DNA of 38,026 nt from Hydromicrobium sp964517765 (lineage in GTDB: Bacteria; Actinomycetota; Humimicrobiia; Humimicrobiales; Humimicrobiaceae), in NCBI GenBank assembly GCA_964517765.1, contig CAZFEN010000013.1, positions 1 to 38,026 of the forward strand. The letters run 5' to 3'. Shown one piece after another: positions 7,019-14,465 of the stretch. Every line of letters starts with the position of its first letter. Position 1 is the first letter of the stretch. The position numbers and the translations under genes are program-made. A model generated the notes under the pieces. It did no database searches. It was not told where the DNA came from and saw only the letters and a program-made list of their open reading frames with translations.

Positions 7019-8045
7019 TTAATGCCCTTCAGTAAGTGCTTTTATAACTATTGCCAGATAGCTGAATGCAATAGGCGGAAAACTGACAATAGTCAATATC
7101 AAACCTTTTGATATCCGTTTGTTTTCCTTTGATTCCAGTATATTAAAGATCAGACTTAAAAGNNNNNNNNNNNNNNNNNNNNNNNNNNNNNNNNNNNNNN
7201 NNNNNNNNNNNNNNNNNNNNNNNNNNNNNNNNNNNNNNNNNNNNNNNNNNNNNNNNNNNNNNTAGTGCCATTATTATTACGGATGTCACAAGAGTGACCA
7301 GACTTGCCCTTGTTATGTCCTGGTACTGTTTCTCATCATACCATTCGGTTATTCTTTCATTCATTTTGATTATCAGCCAGTACAAAACTATCAGAACATA
7401 TGGAATTACAGCTACGAGGCTTACTACGATAACACCTGCATCCATTGCCCATGACGGTAATGGATATATCGTTAAAGATAAAAAAGAAAAAACTGAGATC
7501 AAAATCAAACCAGAAATTCCACTCATTATTCCGATATATTGCGCGTTGATAAATATTGAATCATCTTTCAAAACTATCTCTTCGCTCTGTTTCCGAACAG
7601 ATTTTCTGGTCAATGCAAGGAGGACAACCATAAGAATATAGAAAATAAAATGAAGTGCCTGGCTGACAAATAGGATATTAAATTCACCCGGCATTCCAAA
7701 AATATATTCTTTTGAGATATCACTTAAAAGCGCGTAGTCTCCAAACAGCATCAGAAGAGAAACGGTACCGGTAAAAAATAAAAAAGCGCGAAGGAAATTA
7801 TCTCTTTTAAAAAAGTTTAACTGCAGGATCAAAGTAAACATGGCAGACAGGTGAAAGAAAATAAAAACAAAGTACACAAGAACAACCGGAATTGAAAACT
7901 CGTCCAGAAAAATCCTGACATTTCCCATATTGACTATTTTATCTCTGAGCATTAAAAAGAATGTATTTGTAAACACAAGACCTGCAATTGAAATCAAACA
8001 CAAAATCAATGTGGCAGCATTACTTATCTTTAGTAATCGTTTCAT
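7019..8045 (-). CDS. Multi-helix membrane protein, interrupted by an assembly gap
   Basis: The 5' part (8045 down to 7263) encodes an integral membrane protein with about seven hydrophobic segments and a basic N terminus. Beyond the 100-N gap the minus strand reads on as LLSLIFNILESKENKRISKGLILTIV and further hydrophobic residues, ending in LTEGH and a TAA at 7021-7019. That tail fits the same gene, so the apparent earlier stop comes from the arbitrary gap length. I do not recognise the family with certainty; proteins of this layout are often encoded right after a YozG-like HTH regulator. It starts 18 bases after the regulator and ends 11 bases before dgkA. Confidence 0.6.
7163..7262. other. 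Assembly gap of 100 N inside a membrane protein gene
   Basis: Exactly 100 unknown bases. The coding sequence appears to continue on both sides, in different frames relative to the placeholder. Confidence 0.99.
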
Positions 8046-8063
8046 TTTTTTACACTCCTTTAT

Positions 8064-8318
8064 TTAATCTTCTTCAAGGTAAAATATTTTATCAACAGGT
8101 TTTTTAAAAAATCTGGCTATTTTCAATGCCAGCAGAACAGATGGGTTGAATTTCCCCTTTTCAATCGAGTGAATGGTAAGCCGGGTAACGCCAACAGCGT
8201 TTGCCAGTTCCTGCTGGGATATCTCCTGATGCTCAAACCGGCATCTTCTGAGATCGTTTTTTAGTTTTAGATTTTTTGTTTCCACTTTATTATATAAACA
8301 ATAGTTATCATAATGCAT
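8064..8318 (-). CDS. YozG-like (Cro/XRE) helix-turn-helix regulator
   Basis: An 84-residue DNA-binding protein. The helix-turn-helix region is ISQQELANAVGVTRLTIHSIEKGKFNPSVLLALKIARFF (about 33-71), followed by KPVDKIFYLEE, the standard ending of the YozG branch. Such small regulators commonly repress the operon that contains them and a membrane protein. The start at 8318 has no ribosome binding site and lies only about 8 bases after the predicted transcription start, so the mRNA would be nearly leaderless. A GTG at 8285 is an alternative start. The N-terminal extension of about 17 residues before the helical domain is unusual. Confidence 0.88.
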   Translation of the reverse strand: MHYDNYCLYNKVETKNLKLKNDLRRCRFEHQEISQQELANAVGVTRLTIHSIEKGKFNPSVLLALKIARFFKKPVDKIFYLEED

Positions 8319-8332
8319 ACTATTATTAACTT

Positions 8333-8361
8333 AATATATATAATAATATACATATTGTCAA
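8333..8361 (-). promoter_or_regulatory. Promoter for the HTH - membrane protein - dgkA operon
   Basis: On the minus strand a perfect TTGACA lies at 8361-8356, then a 17-base spacer and TATATT at 8338-8333. The predicted start of transcription is near 8326, leaving about 8 bases before the ATG at 8318. Confidence 0.7.
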
Positions 8362-8492
8362 TAGTTTTTTATATTTTATTTAATTTATGATAGCTTTAAG
8401 CTCGGAGGCTGTTTATGACATTGAAAATTGGCTATATTTTACTTAAAATATTTTTTGATATATCTTAGTAAAAATTTAAACTACTTAAATCT

Positions 8493-8522
8493 TTGACTTA
8501 TAAATAAATATAAAAATAAATT
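8493..8522 (+). promoter_or_regulatory. Possible promoter for the flavin reductase gene
   Basis: TTGACT at 8493-8498, an 18-base spacer and TAAATT at 8517-8522. The stretch is almost pure A and T, so the match is only moderately informative. The ATG at 8540 has a GAAAGGA ribosome binding site. Confidence 0.4.
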
Positions 8523-8539
8523 CTATTGAAAGGATAATA

Positions 8540-9060
8540 ATGAAAAAATCACTTGGCCCGAAGACTATTCTTTACCCTACCCCTGTTCTTATCATAGGAA
8601 CCTACGACAGCCAGGAAAAACCTAATCTGGCAACTGTTGCGTGGGGAGGCATTTGCTGCTCTGTTCCGCCCTGTATTGCTATTTCCATGCGAAAAGCTAC
8701 TTATACACATGGAAATATAATGGAAAGGAAAGCTTTTACTGTAAATATACTCCCCGAGAATATGGCAAAGGAAGCCGATTATTATGGAATCGTATCCGGA
8801 AGAAACAAGGATAAATTTACTGAGACCAATATTACTCCGCAAAAGAGTGATCTGGTCGATGCTCCTTACGGAAAGGAATTCCCCCTGGTATTGGAATGTA
8901 AATTACTAAAAGTAATCGAAATAGGACTTCATACCCAGTTCATCGGAGAGATTATGGATATAAAAGCAGAAGAGTCGGTGCTTGATCCATCCGGGTTTCC
9001 GGATATCGAAAAATTAAAACCGTTCTTTTATGACCCGGCCAGAAGCGAATACCTTGGAAC
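8540..9060 (+). CDS. Flavin reductase-like FMN-binding split-barrel protein (3' end in gap)
   Basis: About 174 residues of a flavin reductase-like or flavoredoxin-type protein. The N terminus KTILYPTPVLIIGTYDSQEKPNLATVAWGGICCSVPPCIAISMR is typical of the split-barrel FMN fold. The segment with TVNILPENMAKEADYYGIVSG is the second family landmark. The last readable residues, FFYDPARSEYLG, normally stand some 15-20 residues before the family's C terminus, so only the tail is lost in the gap. The start has a good ribosome binding site (GAAAGGATAATA then ATG). The reading frame happens to run through the 100 N into the next gene; this is an artefact, not a fusion. Confidence 0.88.
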
Positions 9061-9160
9061 NNNNNNNNNNNNNNNNNNNNNNNNNNNNNNNNNNNNNNNN
9101 NNNNNNNNNNNNNNNNNNNNNNNNNNNNNNNNNNNNNNNNNNNNNNNNNNNNNNNNNNNN
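9061..9160. other. Assembly gap of 100 N between two genes
   Basis: Exactly 100 unknown bases. They should contain the last residues of the flavin reductase, an intergenic region and the first two or three codons of the radical SAM gene. Confidence 0.99.
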
Positions 9161-10627
9161 ATTTTACTTGTTTATCCGGATTATGAAGAAACTTTCTGGA
9201 GCTTTAAGAAAGTTTTAAAAATATTAGGCAAAAAGGCTGCGTATCCTCCTCTGGGCCTGCTTACTGTCGGAGCTATGCTTCCCGATAACTGGGAGAAAAA
9301 ACTGGTTGATATGAATACGGATATTTTAAAAGACGAACATATCAAATGGGCGGACTACATTTTTATAAGTGCAATGATCGTACAAAAAGAATCGACCAAG
9401 AGAGTAATAAATAAAATCAAGAAATTCAAAAAACCTATCGTTGGCGGAGGGCCACTTTTTACAACCGGTTGGGAAGAATTTACTGATGTGGATCATGTCT
9501 TTTTAGGAGAAGTAGAAAATACCTTTTCGGAATTTGTCGAGGATGTAAAAAAAGGCACCCCTAAGAAAATTTATTCCGGTAACGGATTTCCCGATATTAA
9601 AAAAATTGCTATTCCGGATTGGAATTCTATCAAGATTAAAAATTATAATTCATTGTGTATTCAACTCTCCAGAGGCTGTCCTTTTAACTGCGAATTCTGT
9701 GACGTGGTGCAATTGAATGGAAGAATTCCCCGGTTTAAAAGTAAGGAACAACTAATCGATGAATTAGAAGCCCTGTATAAAAGAGGATGGCGGACCGGCG
9801 TATTCTTTGTAGACGATAATTTTATTGGAAACAAACCTATGCTTAAAAAAGAATATCTACCCCTGATTATAGAATGGCAGAAAAATAAAAAATATCCTTT
9901 CAGTTTCAATACCCAGGTTTCGATCAACCTAGCAGATGATAAAGATCTCATGGATTTAATGGTACAGGCCGGCTTTACAGCTGTATTTATAGGAATTGAA
10001 ACACCCGACGCAGGTAGTCTTGCAGAATGCGGCAAAATTCAAAACGAAAATAGAAACATGATAGAATCGGTAAAAATAATTCAAAATGCCGGTATGGAGG
10101 TCCAGGGCGGATTTATAGTAGGTTTCGATAGCGACAAGGTATCGATTTTCCAGCGTCAGATCGAATTCATCCAGAAAAGCGGAATAGTAACCGCTATGGT
10201 TGGTTTGCTTACCGCACTTCCAAAAACCAGATTATATCAGAGATTAAAAGAGACAAAACGATTGGTTAAAAGAACTTCAGGCAACAATACAAGAACCACA
10301 GGTTTGAATTTCACTCCCAGAATGGATAAAAATGTGCTAATAAATGGCCACAAGAGAGTATTATCCGCTATTTATAATCCAAAGAGTTATTACGAAAGAA
10401 TCAAGACTTTGTTAAAAGAATACAGGCCGGCCAAAAGAAAAACAAATAAAATCCGTGTCTATCATATAAGGGCACTGTTTGGTTCAATCTGGTGGCTTGG
10501 GATTAAACAAAAAGGAAGATACTACTACTGGAAATTGATTTTATGGAGTCTTTTCAGACGGCCCGCCATGTTCCCTTATGCAATTGGTTTCTCTCTGACC
10601 GGAATCCATTTCAGGGCAATTTCATAG
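9161..10627 (+). CDS. B12-binding-domain radical SAM protein (5' end in gap)
   Basis: About 489 residues. The N-terminal part (ILLVYPDYEETFWSFKKVLKILGKKAAYPPLGLLTVGAML) is the start of a cobalamin-binding-type Rossmann domain and is probably missing only a Met and one or two residues. The radical SAM cluster motif RGCPFNCEFCDV (Cx3Cx2C) follows near 9674-9709 and binds the 4Fe-4S cluster. GIETPDAGSLAECGKIQN and GGFIVGFDSD are later radical SAM landmarks. The C-terminal part resembles DUF4070. This subfamily contains methylases and other enzymes acting on unreactive carbons; the substrate is unknown. The protein lacks the DxHxxG B12-ligand motif in the visible part, as is common in this group. 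Confidence 0.87.
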   Translation: MLLVYPDYEETFWSFKKVLKILGKKAAYPPLGLLTVGAMLPDNWEKKLVDMNTDILKDEHIKWADYIFISAMIVQKESTKRVINKIKKFKKPIVGGGPLFTTGWEEFTDVDHVFLGEVENTFSEFVEDVKKGTPKKIYSGNGFPDIKKIAIPDWNSIKIKNYNSLCIQLSRGCPFNCEFCDVVQLNGRIPRFKSKEQLIDELEALYKRGWRTGVFFVDDNFIGNKPMLKKEYLPLIIEWQKNKKYPFSFNTQVSINLADDKDLMDLMVQAGFTAVFIGIETPDAGSLAECGKIQNENRNMIESVKIIQNAGMEVQGGFIVGFDSDKVSIFQRQIEFIQKSGIVTAMVGLLTALPKTRLYQRLKETKRLVKRTSGNNTRTTGLNFTPRMDKNVLINGHKRVLSAIYNPKSYYERIKTLLKEYRPAKRKTNKIRVYHIRALFGSIWWLGIKQKGRYYYWKLILWSLFRRPAMFPYAIGFSLTGIHFRAIS

Positions 10628-11120
10628 GGATTATCCAAAATAATTTATAGTTTGGCGCAGTATCTTTCAACGGTAGAAAATATAGCTGCTTAAATAAAAT
10701 AAATCTTTATTTTGATTTAAAAATCTATTAGTATATTAATACTAATATGTTATAATCAATGTATAAAATAGCAATTTAATATTATAATAGTATAATTCCA
10801 GTCAATTGCAGGTTTCGTAACAAAAAATGTAGTAATATTGTAACCTTTAGTTAACAAGAATTGGTAAATATAACAGGGATAAAAGGAAACTTAAAGGTTA
10901 AAATGAGAAAAAGGTTTTTTAACACCAGAATATTAAAAAAAATATTCAGAACGCTCTTAATGTTTGGTAGACGAATAAGTTTTAATTCTACTATCAGGTG
11001 GTAGAAAGTTAGAGGGTATAAAGAGATCTTCCAGTAAAAAAACTTACTTCATATCATATAATTAATGCTTTATATATGGTTATCAGGTAGACTAAAATCT
11101 TTCACAAACTTCACATTACA
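10628..11120. other. Long AT-rich intergenic region without a convincing gene
   Basis: About 490 bases. It holds a perfect inverted repeat ATTAGTAT-N4-ATACTAAT (10727-10746) and a TATAAT at 10751-10756 without a good -35 box. A 33-codon open frame (10903-11004, MRKRFFNTRILKK and so on) has AAAGG before its ATG. That peptide is very basic and may be a chance frame. It contains an AT-rich inverted repeat (10928-10947). No RNA gene was recognised. Confidence 0.4.
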
Positions 11121-11201
11121 TTGATCCACCTCCAGTTCTTCATATATATTTTGTTTTATGTTATTTTATTATCCTGTATAAACAAAAAATTTTTTAAAAA
11201 A

Positions 11202-11564
11202 ATGGAAAAAGACAAATTTGAGGAAATAATAATAAATACTTTGCAGAGCATTCCGGATAAATTCAAGGACAAAATAAAAAATTTAACTATCGTAATCGAG
11301 GATGGAGATATTGAACCTGCTCTAAAAAATAAAAAAGATATGCGAACCAAATACACTCTTGGACTATACCAGGGAGTCCCTGCTACTTTTAAAGCAGGAA
11401 GAGGAAACATATTGCCTGATAAAATAACCATTTATAAAAAAACACTGGAAGAAGTGAGCCGTAATGATGAAGATTTGGAAAAGAACATCAGAAAAGTCGT
11501 TCTGCATGAATTGGGCCATTACTTCGGTCTCGATGAAAAAAAATTAAGGAAATTAGGTTATTAA
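11202..11564 (+). CDS. Small zinc metallopeptidase family protein (minimal zincin, PF06262-like)
   Basis: A 120-residue protein with the zincin motif HELGHYFGLDE (HExxH plus downstream Asp/Glu) at about 102-112. It matches the short bacterial metallopeptidase family with the GLYQGVP segment (about 55-61) and the IxIYKKTLEE strand-helix. The family is usually about 115-130 residues and cytosolic; its substrate is unknown. I chose ATG 11202 (MEKDKFEEII) because family members start at this point. An upstream TTG at 11121 would add 27 hydrophobic residues not usual for the family. Neither start has a clear ribosome binding site. It stands alone between two long intergenic regions, just before lon. 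Confidence 0.82.
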   Translation: MEKDKFEEIIINTLQSIPDKFKDKIKNLTIVIEDGDIEPALKNKKDMRTKYTLGLYQGVPATFKAGRGNILPDKITIYKKTLEEVSRNDEDLEKNIRKVVLHELGHYFGLDEKKLRKLGY

Positions 11565-11693
11565 TTCTTTCTACTTTATTTTCCATCCGGGAATCCACAT
11601 GGTAATGCTTTAGACCTTATATCGTATGATTTCATTTTGTTGACAAACCTTTGTATTTTTTACATATATTTTCTATCTAATTTATATAAAAGC

Positions 11694-11722
11694 TTGACTT
11701 TGCTAAAAAATAGGTGTATAAA
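11694..11722 (+). promoter_or_regulatory. Sigma-70-type promoter upstream of lon
   Basis: TTGACT at 11694-11699, a 17-base spacer and TATAAA at 11717-11722, one mismatch to consensus in each box. Transcription would start near 11729, giving a leader of about 218 bases. Other candidates in the same 380-base region are TTGACA at 11640-11645 with a poor -10 box, and an extended -10 box TGTTATAAT at 11802-11810. Confidence 0.65.
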
Positions 11723-11732
11723 ATATAAAATA

Positions 11733-11753
11733 AATTTCACTTTAAGTGAAATT
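11733..11753. promoter_or_regulatory. Perfect 21-base palindrome at the start of the lon transcript (candidate operator)
   Basis: AATTTCACTT and AAGTGAAATT are exact inverted copies around a single central T. The site would lie at about +5 to +25 relative to the predicted lon promoter, a classical repressor position. It does not match CIRCE (TTAGCACTC-N9-GAGTGCTAA) or HAIR (CTTGAGT-N7-ACTCAAG). Confidence 0.5.
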
Positions 11754-11946
11754 AGATTTTACTATTTAATGAGAATTATTTTAGTATTTTTAGAAAATTT
11801 TTGTTATAATTAAAAGACTAAGTAATTTTTTTAGACTATATTAAGATTACTTAAAAGAATTAAGATATATATTATAAAAAAACTTTTTTGTTAGTGTAGA
11901 ATATATATTGAAGACATAGAGAATAAAAAAAATAGGAGTTGAAAAA

Positions 11947-14397
11947 ATGACTGCTGAAGAAAGAAAACTTAATATCGATAGAATAAATATACCGGAGGAG
12001 TTACCACTCCTTTCACTAAAAAATAGTGTTGTGTTTCCTTTTCTGGCGACACCGCTGGTAGTAGGCAGAAAAAATTCTCTGGAAGCCGTTAAAAGTGCAT
12101 CCAGGGAACACAAGATCATAGTTGTAGTGGCACAAAAAGAAGAAAATAAGGAACTGGTTGGAAAAGAAGATTTATATGAAATCGGAACTGCCTGTGCCAT
12201 AAAACAGGTGGCAAACATATCTGAGAATGAAATCAAATGTGTTGTCGAAGGAATTTCCAGGGTAAAAATAAAATATTTTACTCGGACCGAACCATATTTC
12301 AGAGTAGCTACCGAAGTGCTTGATGAAATACCTCTAATCGAAGACGAGGAAGCAGAGAATCTCAACACTACTGTCAGAATGCAGGTGGAAAAATTTATTC
12401 AACTGGGTATCCCACTGCCTACCGCTTTTGTAGTAGCGGCAACTAATATTTCCAAACCTGAAATCCAGACTGACCTATTCGCTTCATATCTGCTTTCAAG
12501 CACAAAACAAAAACAGAAGATCCTGGAAGAAAGCGATTTAAAGGTAAGGTTAAGGAAATTAACAGAATATCTGGGTGAAGAACTTAAAAAATTTGAGGTT
12601 CAGTCCCAGATAAGAGATAAGGTCCAAAAAGAAGTGGGAAAAACGCAGAGGGAATATTATCTGCGTCAGCAGCTTAAGGCAATAAAAAACGAACTCGGTG
12701 AATCCGATGAATCTATCGCATTGACCAAAGATATCGAGAAAAAGTTGCAAAAGAAAAAGCTGCCCAAAGAAGCTAAAGGTAAAATATTAAAGGAAATAGA
12801 AAGACTGGAAAATATCCCCAGCATGTCTCCGGAATATTCTTATGTGAGAACTTATGTAGAAACGATGCTGGATGTTCCCTGGTCCGAAAAGACCAAAGAC
12901 ATTCTGGATTTGAAAAAAGCGAAGAAGATATTGGATGGGGACCATTATGACCTGGAAAAAGTTAAAACCCATATTCTTGATTACCTTGCAGTAAGAAAAT
13001 TAAAGGGCAAAACAACTAAAGGCCCCATACTCTGCTTTGTCGGTCCTCCTGGCGTCGGTAAAACTTCTCTCGGACAGTCCATAGCCAAATCTCTTGGAAG
13101 AAAATTCATTAGAATGTCCATTGGAGGCATAAGAGATGAGGCTGAGATAAGGGGACACCGAAGAACATACGTGGGAGCACTTCCGGGAAGAATCATACAG
13201 GGACTTACTCAGGTTAAAACAAATAATCCGGTTTTCATGCTGGATGAAGTCGATAAGGTGGGAGTTGATTACAGGGGCGACCCCTCATCAGCGTTGCTTG
13301 AAGTACTTGATCCCGAGCAAAACAATTCATTCAGGGACCATTACCTTGAAGTACCATTCGATCTATCAAATGTAATGTTCATAACAACCGCTAATATACT
13401 GGATACCATACATCCGGCATTGAGAGACAGGATGGAAATCATCGAGATACCGGGTTATAGTTCAGAGGAAAAGATCCATATAGCTGAAAAATTCCTGATT
13501 CCCAAACAATTAAAGGAGCAGGGTATTGAAAAATATAATGTAAAATTTTCCAGTGAAGCTATCTGCTTGATTATCGAGGAATATACCAGAGAAGCCGGTG
13601 TCAGAAACCTGGAGCGGGAAATAGCAAATATCTGCAAAAAAATCGCCAGAGAAATAGTTGAGGGAAAAAAGTATTCCAGAAATATAAGTGCCGAAAGGGT
13701 AAGAAATTATCTTGGTATTTCAAGGGTTCTGCCCAGTGAAATCGAAGATAGGAACAGGGTTGGAGTAGCGACAGGTCTGGCTTATACTCCGGTAGGAGGA
13801 GACATACTGCTTATTGAATCCACTCACTATAAGGGAAGCGGTGAACTGATACTCACCGGTAAACTTGGTGACGTGATGCAGGAATCTGCAAAAGCAGCAA
13901 TAAGCTACATACATTCAAGAGCAAAAGCTTTTGGGATAGACGATGAATTATTCAATAAATCCGATATACATATTCATGTTCCTGCAGGAGCAGTGCCCAA
14001 AGATGGCCCATCTGCCGGTGTTGCCATTACTTCATCTCTGGTATCGACATTCACGGGAATACCCGTATTGAGAGACGTGGGAATGACCGGAGAGATAACC
14101 CTGAGAGGCAGAGTTCTTCCAATCGGTGGGCTCAAAGAAAAATTACTGGCTGCAAAAAGAGCGGGCCTAAAGAAAGTGGTACTTCCTGAAAAAAACAAGA
14201 AAGATCTTGACGAGATACCTAAAAGCATACTTGACGGGTTAAAACTGGAATTCGTAGAAAACATCGATGATGTAATAAAGCACACCCTGGAAAGATATCC
14301 ATCAAAACCCGATATCAAAGACAATAAAAATGTGAAGATCTCGGATAATGAATTAAAAATAGGAGAATCACAGGGATTGAGTCCAACCATTCAGTAA
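11947..14397 (+). CDS. lon: ATP-dependent Lon protease
   Basis: Cytosolic AAA+ protease that degrades misfolded and regulatory proteins. It has 816 residues, the normal length for bacterial LonA. The N-terminal substrate-binding domain starts with LPLLSLKNSVVFPFLATPLVVGR. The coiled middle region contains the YYLRQQLKAIKNELGE block. The Walker A motif GPPGVGKT is at 366-373, and Walker B (VFMLDEVDKVG) follows. The C-terminal protease domain has the catalytic Ser689 in PKDGPSAG and Lys732 in GGLKEK. The start is an ATG with AGGAGT upstream. It stands alone on the plus strand with its own promoter and palindrome upstream and a strong terminator downstream, as expected for a stress-regulated gene. 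Confidence 0.98.
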   Translation: MTAEERKLNIDRINIPEELPLLSLKNSVVFPFLATPLVVGRKNSLEAVKSASREHKIIVVVAQKEENKELVGKEDLYEIGTACAIKQVANISENEIKCVVEGISRVKIKYFTRTEPYFRVATEVLDEIPLIEDEEAENLNTTVRMQVEKFIQLGIPLPTAFVVAATNISKPEIQTDLFASYLLSSTKQKQKILEESDLKVRLRKLTEYLGEELKKFEVQSQIRDKVQKEVGKTQREYYLRQQLKAIKNELGESDESIALTKDIEKKLQKKKLPKEAKGKILKEIERLENIPSMSPEYSYVRTYVETMLDVPWSEKTKDILDLKKAKKILDGDHYDLEKVKTHILDYLAVRKLKGKTTKGPILCFVGPPGVGKTSLGQSIAKSLGRKFIRMSIGGIRDEAEIRGHRRTYVGALPGRIIQGLTQVKTNNPVFMLDEVDKVGVDYRGDPSSALLEVLDPEQNNSFRDHYLEVPFDLSNVMFITTANILDTIHPALRDRMEIIEIPGYSSEEKIHIAEKFLIPKQLKEQGIEKYNVKFSSEAICLIIEEYTREAGVRNLEREIANICKKIAREIVEGKKYSRNISAERVRNYLGISRVLPSEIEDRNRVGVATGLAYTPVGGDILLIESTHYKGSGELILTGKLGDVMQESAKAAISYIHSRAKAFGIDDELFNKSDIHIHVPAGAVPKDGPSAGVAITSSLVSTFTGIPVLRDVGMTGEITLRGRVLPIGGLKEKLLAAKRAGLKKVVLPEKNKKDLDEIPKSILDGLKLEFVENIDDVIKHTLERYPSKPDIKDNKNVKISDNELKIGESQGLSPTIQ

Positions 14398-14406
14398 CTG
14401 TTTTAT

Positions 14407-14443
14407 AAAATCCCCTTTGTAAAGATATTGCAAAGGGGATTTT
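14407..14443. terminator. Strong bidirectional terminator between lon and purH
   Basis: AAAATCCCCTTTG (14407-14419) and CAAAGGGGATTTT (14431-14443) form a perfect 13-base-pair stem with an 11-base loop. T-rich bases follow on the plus strand and TTTTATAAAA on the minus strand. It lies between the converging lon and purH genes and can stop both. Confidence 0.9.
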
Positions 14444-14465
14444 ATTTTACTAACTATTCAAATGA

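Noticed and set aside
11565..11946. Search for CIRCE or HAIR heat-shock operators upstream of lon
   Set aside because: The palindrome found has different half sites, so neither HrcA nor HspR control can be claimed.
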